Of a DNA stretch of 64,000 nt, positions 1-13,331 are shown in pieces. Below the pieces are notes generated by a model. It had not been told where the DNA came from. It did not search any database and saw nothing but the letters and a program-made list of their open reading frames with translations. Numbering within the stretch: the first letter of the stretch is position 1; each line of letters begins with the position of its first letter. The position numbers were made by a program, and so were the translations under genes. The DNA comes from Megaustenia siamemsis. Lineage: Eukaryota > Mollusca > Gastropoda > Stylommatophora > Ariophantidae. The stretch lies in the NCBI GenBank assembly GCA_032433765.1, contig JAVIAB010000159.1, positions 56,152,333 through 56,216,332 of the forward strand. The letters are read 5' to 3'.

Positions 1-204
1 TACCCCAAGTTCTACATCCTGGACGCAAGCTGTCTTTGCTACTAAAAGAGGCCCTGCAAGTTTAAAACAAAACATAAAAGCAATTTAACAAACTATATTT
101 GAAACCAGCACAAAGAAACAGGAGACAAATCTCGAGCAAACATTTCATTTTTTTACACAAATTAAACATATACAAATTAATCTGAGTAATTGAATTATTT
201 GCAT

Positions 205-475
205 CAGAATGCTAAAAATAGATCAGAAAGAAACAATCAACATTTGTTGAGCACATCATGCGAAGAGGAAAGCTGGAATACTTGGTTACAACTGGCATAA
301 TAAAAGGAACGAGAGATCACGGACGACAAAGAGAGAAAATACTGGATATATTGGTGTCATGGCATGGCAAATAGTCAACAACAGAACTGATACGATGCAC
401 TGTGGATAGAAGATTGTAGAAGGACATGATCGCCTACGCCAACCGGTATGGCACAAGATGATGCTGATTTAATTA
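205..475 (+). mobile_element. 3' end fragment of a LINE (reverse-transcriptase tail)
   Basis: Translation across stops gives the C-terminal tail common to many invertebrate non-LTR retrotransposons: HIMRRGKLEYLVTTG, then GRQREKILD, then DMIAYANRYG. Related tails recur at 10.2, 22.7, 43.1 and 52.8 kb on this strand and at 24.0, 44.4 and 50.9 kb on the other. No polymerase core is left, so this is a dead 5'-truncated copy. The clade (L2-like or RTE-like) is not decided. Confidence 0.75.
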
Positions 476-487
476 TTTGCGGGTCAT

Positions 488-1100
488 CATCAATTCACTC
501 CAAATGTGTTAATAGGTGCTCAGATCCCCTCCTCAGCTGTCCCGCAGTGTCCAGGGACTGACAACAACAGTTATGTGTTGGTCTATTAGTATTCGTATAC
601 GCCCACTAATGTTTCTCTTTTCTGGCTGTGCCAATCTTAACTCCCATCTCTTTCATCAGAAAGATGTCGACTCATGGTTGTTGAAGTTATGTGCTCTTTT
701 CTCATCTTGGAGGGCATTGATGATGTCCGCCCGATCCATTTCATGACCGTCCACAACGATAGCGCAGCTACCAACCTGTCCGCTCCTTCATTTGCACCCT
801 ACCCCAGCATGTCCTGGGACGTAGACAAAGGTGACCGTATGTATTTTTGTCTTTTGCAATGACTCTAACCATTGCATGCGTACAGAGACTGCCTCCGCTT
901 TCTGTATTATACTCGACGAATCACTCAGTATATCACTATGGCATGGGTGTAGGAATTGTGACTCTAACGTGATGAATGCACTGGTCACGTGGTCACGTCG
1001 TCACTGCCATCACCTCCATCGTCATGCTACTCGTAGTTATAACGTATGAACCACTGTCTTTCTTGACTATTCTGTCTGCCGAGCCTGCTGCTGAGGGCCC
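488..1100 (-). mobile_element. Degraded RNase H-bearing LINE, 3' part
   Basis: The minus strand encodes VTFVYVPGHAGVG and flanking residues matching the RNase H region of the longer copy at 11160-12805, and the 3' ends of the two copies align. Frameshifts and stops are scattered through it. An A-run follows at about 1107-1125 on the plus strand. This is an I/Jockey-type element with a C-terminal RNase H domain, non-functional here. Confidence 0.75.
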
Positions 1101-1164
1101 ATCAATTAAAAAAAAAAAAAAAAAACATTAAATACAAAGACGTTCACAGTTACCATGTTAATTC

Positions 1165-1265
1165 AAGTTATTCAATTTTCTGTATTATTTTCTGTATTAT
1201 TTTCTGCATTATTTTCTGTATTATTTTCTGTATTATTTTTCTGTATTATTTATGTATTATTATAT
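1165..1265. repeat. AT-rich short tandem repeat
   Basis: Imperfect repeats of a roughly 10-11 bp unit based on TATTATTTTCTG. The open frame through it, rich in Val-Leu-Phe-Ser, is a by-product of the repeat. Confidence 0.8.
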
Positions 1266-1424
1266 TATTTTCATAATCAGCTATTTAATGTCATTAGCAT
1301 ATTAAGAAATAGTTGTGGTTTCAGCAAATCGTTTCTATTTAGTGGTCAAACATTATGCATGGGATTGAAACTAGATGATGCCACTAACATTTTAGTTGCG
1401 ATTGGTATTGTTATGTTGCTTGTT

Positions 1425-1870
1425 CAATGTATACACTGAGCAAATCTTTAAAAAACATCAATGAGATGCCAGTCTTTAATATTAATGGGAAGACAATCAA
1501 TAACCTAAGATATGCTGATGATACTGTTCTACTAGCAGAAAATCCTAAAGATCTACAACAATTACTTAATGTAATAAACATGACAAGCAAAAAATATGGA
1601 CTAGATATGAATATCAAAAAGACTAAAACTATGATCATAAACAAAGAAAATTCTCAAGACCTACAATTAAATATCACAGTTGAGGGAATACATCTGGAGA
1701 CAGTCGAGAGCTACAACTACCAGGGGCATACTATAACCAATGATGGGAAATGCAAAACTGAAATAAACAAAAGAATAGGTATGGCAAACAGTAATTTTAA
1801 TGCCATGAAAAATATACTAACACCAAAACAAATATCAGCAGGGCTGAAACTATATATACAAAAGTTATGA
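1425..1870 (+). mobile_element. RTE-like LINE reverse-transcriptase fragment, copy 1
   Basis: About 147 codons are open and carry the catalytic palm motif in NNLRYADDTVLLAEN, followed by GLDMNIKKTKTMIINKEN and an SYNYQGHTITNDGKC block, as in the RT thumb region of RTE/BovB-like elements. The same family recurs at 4560, 7890 and 32374. The element is cut at both ends and runs into microsatellite DNA. It is one of the two sequences that appear to have recombined to make the 3-kb tandem duplication downstream. Confidence 0.85.
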
Positions 1871-1930
1871 CGTATATATAAAAAAAGTCATACATAAATA
1901 TAAGTAAATAGATAGATGGAAAGACAAACA

Positions 1931-2735
<805 letters not shown>

Positions 2736-3041
2736 AGAAAGATAAAGTCCTTCCCGTATGGTAACAATTGCTAGAAGTTAGTGGTTGAAATTATCTAGCT
2801 AAAAACGAATGAATTGAAAAATATATTTTTGAATATAAATTGGTAGATTCAATTGTGTTGCATATAATACGGCAAAAACAAACAAGGTGATTATATTTTG
2901 TTCAAAATAAATGGGTAGAAATCAATGGGTGCAAACACATTCAAAGAACAAACTGGAATAAAAGAAAAAGGAGATGTGAATATATACATAATTGTCTCCG
3001 ACAAAATGGCCTAGTTTGGAGACATGCTAAAGATGTAATAC

Positions 3042-3162
3042 CTTGCCCTCAGCTGTACATATATGTTCGTATTGGGTCATCTCATATTGCGTTGTATCGT
3101 TGACATAACCCGGACAGCTCTCCACATAAACGTTCGTACATATTCTTGCCATGTGAGTCAAC
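3042..3162 (-). CDS. Candidate exon 3' of a six-Cys secreted protein (unit 1 copy)
   Basis: Read on the minus strand, an acceptor (TTTTGAAACAG) precedes 40 codons with three cysteines: MARICTNVYVESC, then PGYVNDTTQYEMTQYEHIC, then TAEGK. The first base completes a codon left split after two bases by the exon at 3959-4097, so the two join in frame. The exon ends at AAG followed by GTATTA, a moderate donor, leaving phase 0. The otherwise matching exon of unit 2 has 4 more bases here and leaves phase 1. If this donor is unused, translation stops five codons later. NDT is a possible N-glycosylation site. The family is not recognised. The exon call rests on splice signals and phase alone. Confidence 0.5.
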
Positions 3163-3958
3163 CTGTTTCAAAACGTCAAATAAGTGTTGTTGATGTCAAA
3201 CAAATAATTACACGACCACAGTTTTGGATGAAGACGTTATTAGTTGAAGTACTTCGTTGAGCCATATTAAGTTTCTATCATTCACTTTTCTTTATTTTCT
3301 TTCATTCTCTCTCTTACCCTAGCCGTAGATTAACAAAGTTGTCATCTGATCTCTTTCCTTATAAAGTTCAATAAACATGTTTCTTAACTTTAACTTGTTC
3401 TTGATCAACTTTTATAAAAGTGCCTCAATTCACGTGGGAATCATTGATCCTAGTCTTAATCTACTGTGCTTCTTTATGCTTCTCTTTTTACCTCATTTTC
3501 TTTGTCCTATAAAATCATGAATCATGAGTCATCAATTGTCCAATCACATCAAGAGAGTTCTTGTATGTGTTGCTGTTTTGTTAATGCACATAGAGATCGT
3601 CAACCCTGTCTGCATCTTCTGTTTGTCTCATATTTTGAGAAGCTGAGTCAAGTATTGTGTTTGGTCGTTGTGTTGTGAATATATTTTGCTTTTGGACATT
3701 GTCATGGTAGTAAATATTAACAAAGTGTCGACAACTCTTTCAGCGCTAAAGTTTATAGCTTTATTTTATATACTTCGGAAATCGCATGAGAATGGAAGGG
3801 GAATTGCATTCTAGAAGTCATCGATGCGTTGAAGTTTTCATGACTTGTGATATACATGAATTATGTTATTGAATTTCATAAAATCATTAAGGATAAACAG
3901 AAAAATGAATTGACTGACATTAAAACATGTCTGTGCTGAGTAACGCTAAAAGTCTCAC

Positions 3959-4097
3959 CGACAAAATTCATCGATGCTGCTCTCATTAAAGACTTGAAGG
4001 CTTGCAATTCCTGGACTGAGTTTCGTAAATGCTCTTAGTGGTGTGAGGCACGACCAAAGTTTTAGACACTCTTCGGGAAAAGGAAGATTATTTGTCT
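3959..4097 (-). CDS. Candidate exon 2' of a six-Cys secreted protein (unit 1 copy)
   Basis: A strong acceptor (CATGTTTTTCAG) opens a 139-nt exon that enters in phase 1 and leaves after two bases of an Arg codon at a consensus donor (CG, then GTGAGA). It encodes LPFPEECLKLWSCLTPLR, AFTKLSPGIASLQVFNESS and IDEFC, giving three cysteines (C-x5-C-x28-C) in a probably helical stretch. Joined to the next exon it makes the full six-Cys module. It differs from the unit 2 copy by one residue (Leu for Ile after CLK). In a spliced transcript it could follow the unit 2 exon pair as a second module, because that pair ends in phase 1. Confidence 0.5.
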
Positions 4098-4559
4098 CTG
4101 AAAAACATGATTGTCTGTTTAATTGATGATGGATGAAAAATAGGTAGTCGGTTATTGACAGCAAATGGGTCGGCAACAGGCAGCGTTACTAATCGTGTTC
4201 GACATGTGACTACTCAATATAGCATTAACACCAAATATTAGTTTCAATTAACAATATGTGATATTTGTTATTTGCTATTTGTCTAAGACTAACTATAGTT
4301 GCAGTAACTATGTATACAACGCCATAGAGCATGAACAATTTGTAGGATATGCGAAAAGTATCAATGACCTATATACATACTTGAGATTTAGATTATACGA
4401 ACAATAAGAAAAGCTGCAAAGTAGATACAAATGTGGATGGCATTTATCGATGATAAAAATAAGATGTGAAAAGAAAAAAAAATACCTTGATAATGCAATA
4501 ATTCCTATCCTATCCAGGCCTTTTTTCTGGAAAATACGTGATGAGGCTCCAGCCTCTTT

Positions 4560-4948
4560 CATGAAGAGGAAGTTAATCAATAACCTAAGATATGCTGATG
4601 ATACTGTATTACTAGCAGAAAATCCTAAAGATCTACAGCAATTACTTAATGTAATAAACATGACAAAGAAATGTATGGACTAGATATGAATATGAAAAGA
4701 CTAAAACTATGATCATAAACAAAGAAAATTCTCAAGACCTACAATTAAATATCACAGTTGAGGGAATACATCTGGAGACAGTCGAGAGCTACAACTACCA
4801 GGGACATACTATAACCAATGATGGGAAATGCAAAACTGAAATAAACAAAAGAATAGGTATGGCAAACAGTAATTTTAATGCCATGAAAAATATACTAACA
4901 CCAAAACAAATATCAGCAGGGCTGAAACTATATATACAAAAGTTATGA
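4560..4948 (+). mobile_element. RTE-like LINE RT fragment, copy 2 (chimera)
   Basis: Up to about 4695 the sequence matches the copy at 7890, including the shared odd segment ACAAAGAAATGTATGG and the same frame break. From about 4729 on it matches copy 1 (TTCTCAAGACCTACAATTAA). The switch lies within 4695-4729, where all three copies are identical. It is therefore a recombinant of the other two rather than a separate insertion. Confidence 0.85.
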
Positions 4949-5027
4949 CGTATATATAAAAAAGTCATACATAAATATAAGTAAATAGATAGATGGAAAG
5001 ACAAACACACAGACAGACATACATAAG

Positions 5028-6060
<1,033 letters not shown>

Positions 6061-6368
6061 TGAGAAAGATAAAGTCCTTCCCGTGTGGTAACAATTGCTA
6101 GAAGTTAGTGGTTGAAATTATCTAGCTAAAAACGAATGAATTGAAAAATATATTTTTGAATATAAATTGGTAGATTCAATTGTGTTGCATATAATACGGC
6201 AAAAACAAACAAGGTGATTATATTTTGTTCAAAATAAATGGGTAGAAATCAATTGGTGCAAACACATTCAAAGAACAAACTGGAATAAAAGAAAAAGGAG
6301 ATGTGAATATATACATAATTGTCTCCGACAAAATGGCCTAGTTTGGAGACATGCTAAAGATGTAATAC

Positions 6369-6493
6369 CTTTTCTGCCCTCAGCTGTACATATATGTTCG
6401 TATTGGGTCATCTCATATTGCGTTGTATCGTTGACATAACCCGGACAGCTCTCCACATAAACGTTCGTACATATTCTTGCCATGTGAGTCAAC
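6369..6493 (-). CDS. Candidate exon 3 of a six-Cys secreted protein (unit 2 copy)
   Basis: The exon matches 3042-3162 but with four extra bases before the donor, so it is 125 nt. It enters after two bases of an Arg codon and leaves in phase 1 (AGA AAA G, then GTATTA). Cysteines 4-6 of the module lie here (C-x7-C-x18-C). The exon 2-3 pair is thus phase 1-1, a symmetric module that can be duplicated without breaking the frame, and the exon at 3959-4097 accepts phase 1. Reading through the donor instead would add about 35 residues before a stop. Confidence 0.55.
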
Positions 6494-7289
6494 CTGTTTC
6501 AAAACGTCAAATAAGTGTTGTTGATGTCAAACAAATAATTACACGACCACAGTTTTGGATGAAGACGTTATTAGTTGAAGTACTTCGTTGAGCCATATTA
6601 AGTTTCTATCATTCACTTTTCTTTATTTTCTTTCATTCTCTCTCTTACCCTAGCCGTAGATTAACAAAGTTGTCATCTGATCTCTTTCCTTATAAAGTTC
6701 AATAAACATGTTTCTTAACTTTAACTTGTTCTTGATCAACTTTTATAAAAGTGCCTCAATTCACGTGGGAATCATTGATCCTAGTCTTAATCTACTGTGC
6801 TTCTTTATGCTTCTCTTTTTACCTCATTTTCTTTGTCCTATAAAATCATGAATCATGAGTCATCAATTGTCCAATCACATCAAGAGAGTTCTTGTATGTG
6901 TTGCTGTTTTGTTAATGCACATAGAGATCGTCAACCCTGTCTGCATCTTCTGTTTGTCTCATATTTTGAGAAGCTGAGTCAAGTATTGTGTTTGGTCGTT
7001 GTGTTGTAAATATATTTTGCTTTTGGACATTGTCATGGTAGTAAATATTAACAAAGTGTCGACAACTCTTTCAGCGCTAAAGTTTATAGCTTTATTTTAT
7101 ATACTTCGGAAATCGCATGAGAATGGAAGGGGAATTGCATTCTAGAAGTCATCGATGCGTTGAAGTTTTCATGACTTGTGATATACATGAATTATGTTAT
7201 TGAATTTCATAAAATCATTAAGGATAAACAGAAAAATGAATTGACTGACATTAAAACATGTCTGTGCTGAGTAACGCTAAAAGTCTCAC

Positions 7290-7428
7290 CGACAAAATTC
7301 ATCGATGCTGCTCTCATTAAAGACTTGAAGGCTTGCAATTCCTGGACTGAGTTTCGTAAATGCTCTTAGTGGTGTGAGGCACGACCAAATTTTTAGACAC
7401 TCTTCGGGAAAAGGAAGATTATTTGTCT
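7290..7428 (-). CDS. Candidate exon 2 of a six-Cys secreted protein (unit 2 copy)
   Basis: A 139-nt exon between a strong acceptor (CATGTTTTTCAG) and a consensus donor (CG, then GTGAGA). It enters in phase 1 and so accepts the signal-peptide exon at 13222-13276 (GCT G joined to AG ACA), giving a mature protein that begins near ETNNLPFPEEC. Cysteines follow C-x5-C-x28-C, and the next exon adds x8-C-x7-C-x18-C. An NES site may be glycosylated. The predicted product is a small secreted, disulphide-rich protein of unknown function. Evidence is from splice signals, three matching phases and the signal peptide, not from homology. Confidence 0.55.
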
Positions 7429-7889
7429 CTGAAAAACATGATGTCTGTTTAATTGATGATGGATGAAAAATAGGTAGTCGGTTATTGACAGCAAATGGGT
7501 CGGCAACAGGCAGCGTTACTAATCGTGTTCGACATGTGACTACTCAATACAGCATTAACACCAAATATTAGTTTCAATTAACAATATGTGATATTTGTTA
7601 TTTGCTATTTGTCTAAGACTAACTATAGTTGCAGTAACTATGTATACAACGCCATAGAGCATGAACAATTTGTAGGATATGCGAAAAGTATCAATGACCT
7701 ATATACATACTTGAGATTTAGATTATACGAACAATAAGAAAAGCTGCAAAGTAGATACAAATGTGGATGGCATTTATCGATGATAAAAATAAGATGTGAA
7801 AAGAAAAAAAAATACCTTGATAATGCAATAATTCCTATCCTATCCAGGCCTTTTTTCTGGAAAATACGTGATGAGGCTCCAGCCTCTTT

Positions 7890-8705
7890 CATGAAGAGGA
7901 AGTTAATCAATAACCTAAGATATGCTGATGATACTGTATTACTAGCAGAAAATCCTAAAGATCTACAGCAATTACTTAATGTAATAAACATGACAAAGAA
8001 ATGTATGGACTAGATATGAATATGAAAAGACTAAAACTATGATCATAAACAAAGAAAATACTCAAAAACCACAAGTGGATTAAAACATTAAATGAATAGA
8101 CTTGAGACAGTACAGAACTACAGCTGCCTTAGATATACTATAACTAGTGATGGATAATGTACAACTGAAACAAACAAAAAGAACAGGAATGGTAAAAAGT
8201 AATATTAACGTAATCACAATTATACCAATGTCAAAACAAATAACACCAGTGCTAAAATTAAGATTAGCAAAATGCTATTTCTTGTCAATATTTCTATGCG
8301 GTGCAGAAACATAGGCATTAGACAAGAAAACAGAACAGAGAATTGAAGGTTTTGAAATGTGGATATGTAGAAGAATAGGTAGAATTGGATGGAAAGAAGA
8401 GAAAACAAATGATGAAGTCTTAAAACAACTAAAAATGAAAAGAGAACTACTAAACACAATTCAAACAAGACAAATGAGATTTTTGGGCCATGTTAAAAAA
8501 CACAGCAGCTTACTAAATGTAATCTTAGAAGGGAACATAGAAGGTAAAAGAGACTGATGCTGACCAAGATTAACATGGACGTGTAACATCAAAGGATGGA
8601 CAAATCAGCCTATGACAACCTGCACCATCAAAGCAATAGACAGAGCAGAATGACACTCAATAGTATGCAATCTTCATTGCGGACATGGCGCTCGATGATG
8701 ATGAA
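7890..8705 (+). mobile_element. RTE-like LINE 3' half, copy 3 (degenerate)
   Basis: Carries the YADDTVLLAEN palm motif, then a frame-broken thumb and the tail MRFLGHVKKHSSLLNVILEG, ending near GATGATGATGAATG. It corresponds to the better copy at 32374-33445 but has many stops. Its first 170 bp are duplicated at 4560-4729. Confidence 0.85.
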
Positions 8706-9240
8706 TGCAATAATAGTTCCAGGTACAGCAAAAGGAGAAAGCTCAAAAAAGAAGTTTACTTAAAGCAAACAAACAACGAATAATCTATAATACAAAAGAT
8801 ACACACGTAACAGTAAGAGAGAAATGATCGAGAAAAATAAGGTACTAATACTAGTAACTTCACACATCATGGCGTTACTTCATCATAAAGTTGCTCTCAT
8901 AACAGCATGTGTCAAGAAATCATCTAACATACATCTTCTGTTATCAATCTGCAGTGTTTCTATTGTGTCTTTAAGCCACCCTCTTTTTGATCAATGTCGT
9001 TTCTTGAATGAACGGTGCCTTCCAATATTGTTCAACAGCAGCTACAACATAACATGATGTGCTTACAAAATAAACAAACAAACAATAGGAACGTTTGGTT
9101 AAACTTACGTTGGTTAAATAGGAGAATAACAGATACGGATATGTCCTGACTGCAGTGATGGCAATAACACAATGAACTATAACAGAATGGTTTAGAACAC
9201 CCATCTCCCCTCCAAATCAAGGCATAAACTATGCAGCGAT
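8706..9240. other. Unassigned AT-rich DNA
   Basis: No motif, splice-bounded exon or repeat could be supported. Short open frames on both strands look random. Confidence 0.5.
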
Positions 9241-9620
9241 GTAAACATGGCGATGATTCGGATTATTAAATATATGGGGATACAATTTGATTCGTCTCTT
9301 TCATTCAACACGTGAGTAATGCCATTTAACAGGCAACGAGAGGATTAAGCGCTATCAATATCATTGCTAGGAAGAACCCCAAGCAATCGTGACAATTCTT
9401 CCATATGCAGGTCTGTGGTGTTTTCTGTACACGATGATGGTTTGGGTTATGCTCACTCTCGTCTGTTCGGGTCCACAAGGTGTTAAAGGGTTGCAAGTGA
9501 GAACCTATAGGCAGTGCTCGAACACACATGAGATAACGCTATACGATCAGTGAGGTCAATATTGGATTTACTGAGCATTATAGCGTAGTACAAGTATGAA
9601 TGGTCCGGCCTTATTTCAAT
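9241..9620 (+). mobile_element. Possible LINE RT thumb fragment
   Basis: Reading across stops gives KYMGIQFDSSLSFN, then a block like RGLSAINIIARKNPK, which resembles the region after the palm domain in Jockey/I-type elements (compare YLGVKFDRSLCFRDH at 12.4 kb on the other strand). Short and decayed. Confidence 0.35.
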
Positions 9621-9754
9621 GGGGTATGAAACATATTCTCAATACAAATACATACAAAATATCCAGGACAAGACTGTGTTCTGTCGCTGGATTTGTTTTT
9701 TTTTCACTTTACAGTGAACATATTATGAGATTAATAAAAGACAACAAAAATTAA

Positions 9755-10540
9755 GTGAAGTCAACTATCATAACATAAATAATTTGCGATATGCAGATGA
9801 CAGTCTTAATAGCAGAGACAGAGAATGAACTACAGGAAATGATAGACATAATAGTAATAGAAAACAACACAAAAAGTTCTGAGTCTGATTAGTAAAAAAA
9901 CGGAAGCAATGATCTTTATCATGCAGCATAAAAATAAACATGGCAAATGTGAAACAAGTGCAACGCGTCAAATGATTGGCCACAATAATAACACCAGATG
10001 GAAGATGCACCACATAAATAAATGGCAGATACAGATCACGCCAATACAGCATTTCAGAAAATGAAAAATATATTATGCAACAAATCTGTCAATAGAAATG
10101 AGAAAGAGAGTTAATCGGTCCTATATTGAACCAATTCTGACCTATGGAAGCGAATTATGGACAGTTTAAAAAAAAATGAAAGTACCACTAGAAGCCACAT
10201 AGATTAGATTTCTCAGAAGAATGTTGAAAGTTACCTGGACAGCTAAAAAGACCAATGAGGAAAGGCTCAAAGAGGCCAACACAAAAAGGGAGTTTTTAAA
10301 AAAAGCATCAGAAAGAAAAAAAAAACATTTTTTGGGGCACATCATAAGAAGTGGAAAGTTGGAATACTTGATTACAACAGGCCAAATAAAAGGAAAGAAA
10401 GACCGCGGACGACAAAGAGAAAATACTGAATAGTTTGCTTTCATAAAATGGAAAATAGTCAAAAACAGTAGTGATACGACTCACTGTAGAAAGAAGATTG
10501 TAGAAGGACATGATCGACTACACCAACCGATAAAGAACAT
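9755..10540 (+). mobile_element. LINE RT and tail fragment
   Basis: NNLRYADD and a frame-shifted AETENELQEMIDI mark the RT palm. MLKVTWTAKKTNEERLKEA, HFLGHIIRSGKLEYLITTG and GKKDRGRQREN form the C-terminal tail. Several frameshifts and stops are present. A sister copy lies at 41645-42165 (shared VQRV and RWKMHHINK words). Confidence 0.8.
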
Positions 10541-10555
10541 GGTGATGCTGATGAT

Positions 10556-11150
10556 GTGTATTACATTAAAGAAATATACACACTACTTCTTTAATTACAT
10601 AAATATTTACCGATTGTAAAGACACTTCTTCTTTAATTATATATATATTTACCGATTGTAAAAAAAAACAAAAAACAGAAATAATATGATATGTATTACA
10701 TTAAAGAAATATAGACACTATTTCTTTACTTATATACATATTTACCGTATGTAAAGACACTACTTCTTTAATTATATAAATATTTACCGATTGTAAAGAC
10801 ACTACTTCTTTAATTATATAAATATTTACCGATTGTAAAGACACTACTTCTTTAATTATATAAATATTTACCGTATGTAAAGACACTACTTCTTTAATTA
10901 TAAATATATTTACCGATTGTAAAGACACTACTTCTTTAATTATATAAATATTTACCGTATGTAAAGACACTACTTCTTTAATTATATAAATATTTACCGA
11001 TTGTAAAGACACTACTTCTTTAATTATATAAATATTTACCGATTGTAAAGACACTACTTCTTTAATTATATAAATATTTACCGATTGTAAAGACACTACT
11101 TCTTTAATTATATAAATAGTTACCGATTGTAAAAAAAAAAACACAGAAAA
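10556..11150. repeat. 42-bp minisatellite
   Basis: About 12 head-to-tail copies of a 42-bp unit containing ACACTACTTCTTTAATTATA and TTTACCGATTGT, with A-runs at the edges. Because 42 is divisible by 3, the minus strand reads as a repeating 14-residue peptide, an artefact. One more near-complete copy lies at 12835-12895, beyond the LINE that begins at 11160. Confidence 0.95.
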
Positions 11151-11159
11151 TATATGATG

Positions 11160-12805
11160 TTATTGAGTTATTTGCGGCTCATCATCATTGCACTCCGAAC
11201 ATGTCCATAGGTGTTCAGATCCCCTCCTCAGCAATTCCCTCAGTGTCCAGCGACTGACGACTCCAGTTCTATGTTGGTTGATAAGTCTTCTTACACGGCC
11301 ACTAAGTGTCTCATTTCTGGCTGTGCCCAACTTAACTCCTATTTCCATCATCCGAAGAGGTAACGTGGATCTGTGTTTGTCGAAGTCCTGTGCTCTTCCC
11401 ACATCTCGGAGGGCATTGATGATGTCCGCCCGATCCATTGGTCGCCCGTCCTCAACGACAGCGTACCTAGCCAACCTGTCCGCTCTTTCATTTCCCCGTA
11501 CTCCCGCATGTCCAGGGACATAGACAAAAGTGACCTTACGTATTTTGGATTTATGCAACGATTCTACCCATTGCATGCGTACAGAGCCCGCCTCCACTTT
11601 TTTTATCATGCTCATCGAATCACTCAGTATTCATGCGTGTGTGTAGTCTTGTGACTCTAACCATTTGAATGCCTTGGTCACTACCATCGCCTCAATTGTC
11701 ATGCTACTCGTGGTCATGACGTATGCACCACTGTCTTTCTTGACTATTCTGCCTGCCGAGTGTGCTGTAAATGCCCATGCACTTCTTTGGTGTCGTCTTA
11801 CAGATCCGCCTGTATAGATGACTGCATCTTTCTCATCGGTGTTATCGCAGATGAGAACGTTGACCTCAGCATTAACCACGACCGGGTTCTGTTCCCTACT
11901 TTTCCTTTTGAGTGTGACAATACACGAGAAAGTCCCCTTGAATGACGTAGGCACCGGTATCCACTCCTCACCAACGCTGATATTGGTAAGCCCACAGACC
12001 TGTTTGATGACATCTTCTGCTCGGCCCACCCATGATTTGCCTCTTTTTAGCCTGTCACCTTTCTCTTTGTTGAGCACGTGGTGCAATGGGTGCTCTGTAT
12101 ATGTACTAATCTTCAGGTATGCTCGTGCTCTCCAGATCTTGATTCTGTCATCCATGGATGGAAAGTCAAGAAGATACCTCATTGCTACACAGGGAGTGTC
12201 CCTCGTACATCCCAGGATAATGCGCATGGCTTCATTTTGTATTTTTCTCTAGCCTATCAATTTGAATTGTACTGACAGTAAGAATTGCCAGGGCATATTC
12301 GATAGTTGCGAGGACTAACCCCTGGAACAGAAGAGTAAGTAGCCTCTGCTCGATGTTGGCAGCTGCCATGACCTTCAAGGCGGTTAATCCTTTGCGGGAT
12401 TTTGTTATCACATGGTCGACGTGGTCCCGAAAACACAGGCTGCGATCAAACTTAACTCCCAGGTATGTCATCAACTTGTCCCTGGTCACCTCATCAGCTC
12501 CCATTCGTACTACCGGTGTGGTCGTATTAACGATATGATTGTTAAGTGAGAACCATGAAACTGATGCTTTATTAGGATTAACCAAGGCACCTGAAACCCC
12601 ACACCAGGAAGAAATGCGATCGAGTTCGTCTTGCATTGTGGAGGCGATTCCCCGTCTGTCTCTTCCCTGTCGATATACCAGAATATCATCAGCAAAAGTC
12701 ATAGTTCTTCCCCTCCCATCCATCTGTTGTTCTGTGATCGTTATTGTGTACACGTTAAATAGAACTGGTGACAATGGTGAGCCTTGTGGCAGCCAATTAT
12801 ATATG
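11160..12805 (-). mobile_element. 5'-truncated LINE with RT and RNase H domains
   Basis: From 12805 downward the minus strand encodes the RT block PQGSPLSPVLFNVY, the palm motif TFADDILVY and the thumb YLGVKFDRSLCF. It then encodes an RNase H domain (VIYTGGSVRR, TIEAMVVTKA, VTFVYVPGHAGVRGNERAD) and a Cys-containing tail (EHLWTCSECND). This order is typical of I/Jockey-group non-LTR elements. The first catalytic Asp of RNase H, normally in YTDGS, is Gly here, and frameshifts split the frame near 12230 and 11620, so the copy is dead. It starts abruptly inside the RT domain. The 42-bp minisatellite lies on both sides, suggesting insertion into that array. Confidence 0.9.
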
Positions 12806-12934
12806 ATATATGATAAACATTATACATGATGTGTATTATATTAAAGAAATATACACACTACTTCTTTAATTATATAAATATTTACTGATTGTTAAAAAAA
12901 ACACCAGAAAATACATTTTCAAAAGTATTATTGG

Positions 12935-13140
12935 TATTAGAGGGGGGGGGGGGGTGTTACCCAACCAGACGTTGATGTTCAATCTAATGCCACACATCTC
13001 CTCTATTAAGCTTTACACATATGGCTTTAACTATGTTTGACTCGATTACGCGGATCAACATTTCAACAACAGCATTAGTTGAACAAGTAAAGCAAAGTAC
13101 ATCATTTGTTCCAGCAATGTCCCTGTACGATATATAATAA
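12935..13140. repeat. G-run and unassigned flank
   Basis: A run of about 14 G residues at 12942-12955, followed by DNA in which nothing could be supported. Confidence 0.6.
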
Positions 13141-13221
13141 TGAAACAGAGTTTGTTAGTACTAGAACTAGATGTTTATAAACATGAGCATACACAAAGTA
13201 GAATGATGTCAGGGAACTTAC

Positions 13222-13276
13222 CAGCTACAGCAATAGCACAGGCTAACGTCAAACAAACTGCTCTCAACAAATTCAT
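13222..13276 (-). CDS. Candidate first coding exon: signal peptide of the six-Cys secreted protein
   Basis: On the minus strand, ATG at 13276 opens MNLLRAVCLTLACAIAVA, a textbook signal peptide: short n-region with Arg, Ala/Leu/Val core, AVA-type cleavage site. The exon ends after one base of the next codon at a perfect donor (GCTG, then GTAAGTT). Phase 1 matches the acceptors of the exons at 7290-7428 and 3959-4097, both starting AG ACA. An in-frame ATG at 13303 would add nine hydrophilic residues but lies only about 34 bp below a TATA-like box, so 13276 is preferred. Intron 1 would be 5.8 kb and full of LINE debris. The exon itself is well supported; the link to the downstream exons is inferred from strand, order and phase. 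Confidence 0.6.
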
Positions 13277-13331
13277 TGTTTCGCTACTGCCTTGTCCAGT
13301 CATGCCTCTACCAACGTCCAAACAACTGATA

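Noticed and set aside
3063..3260. 65-codon plus-strand frame, duplicated at 6394-6591
   Set aside because: The opposite strand has splice-bounded, phase-consistent exons, and the plus frame has no supporting signal.
4308..4661. 117-codon minus-strand frame, also at 7638-7991
   Set aside because: Overlaps a LINE RT fragment on the other strand and is duplicated only because the whole unit is.
10701..11144. 147-codon frame with a 14-residue period
   Set aside because: 42-bp minisatellite artefact.
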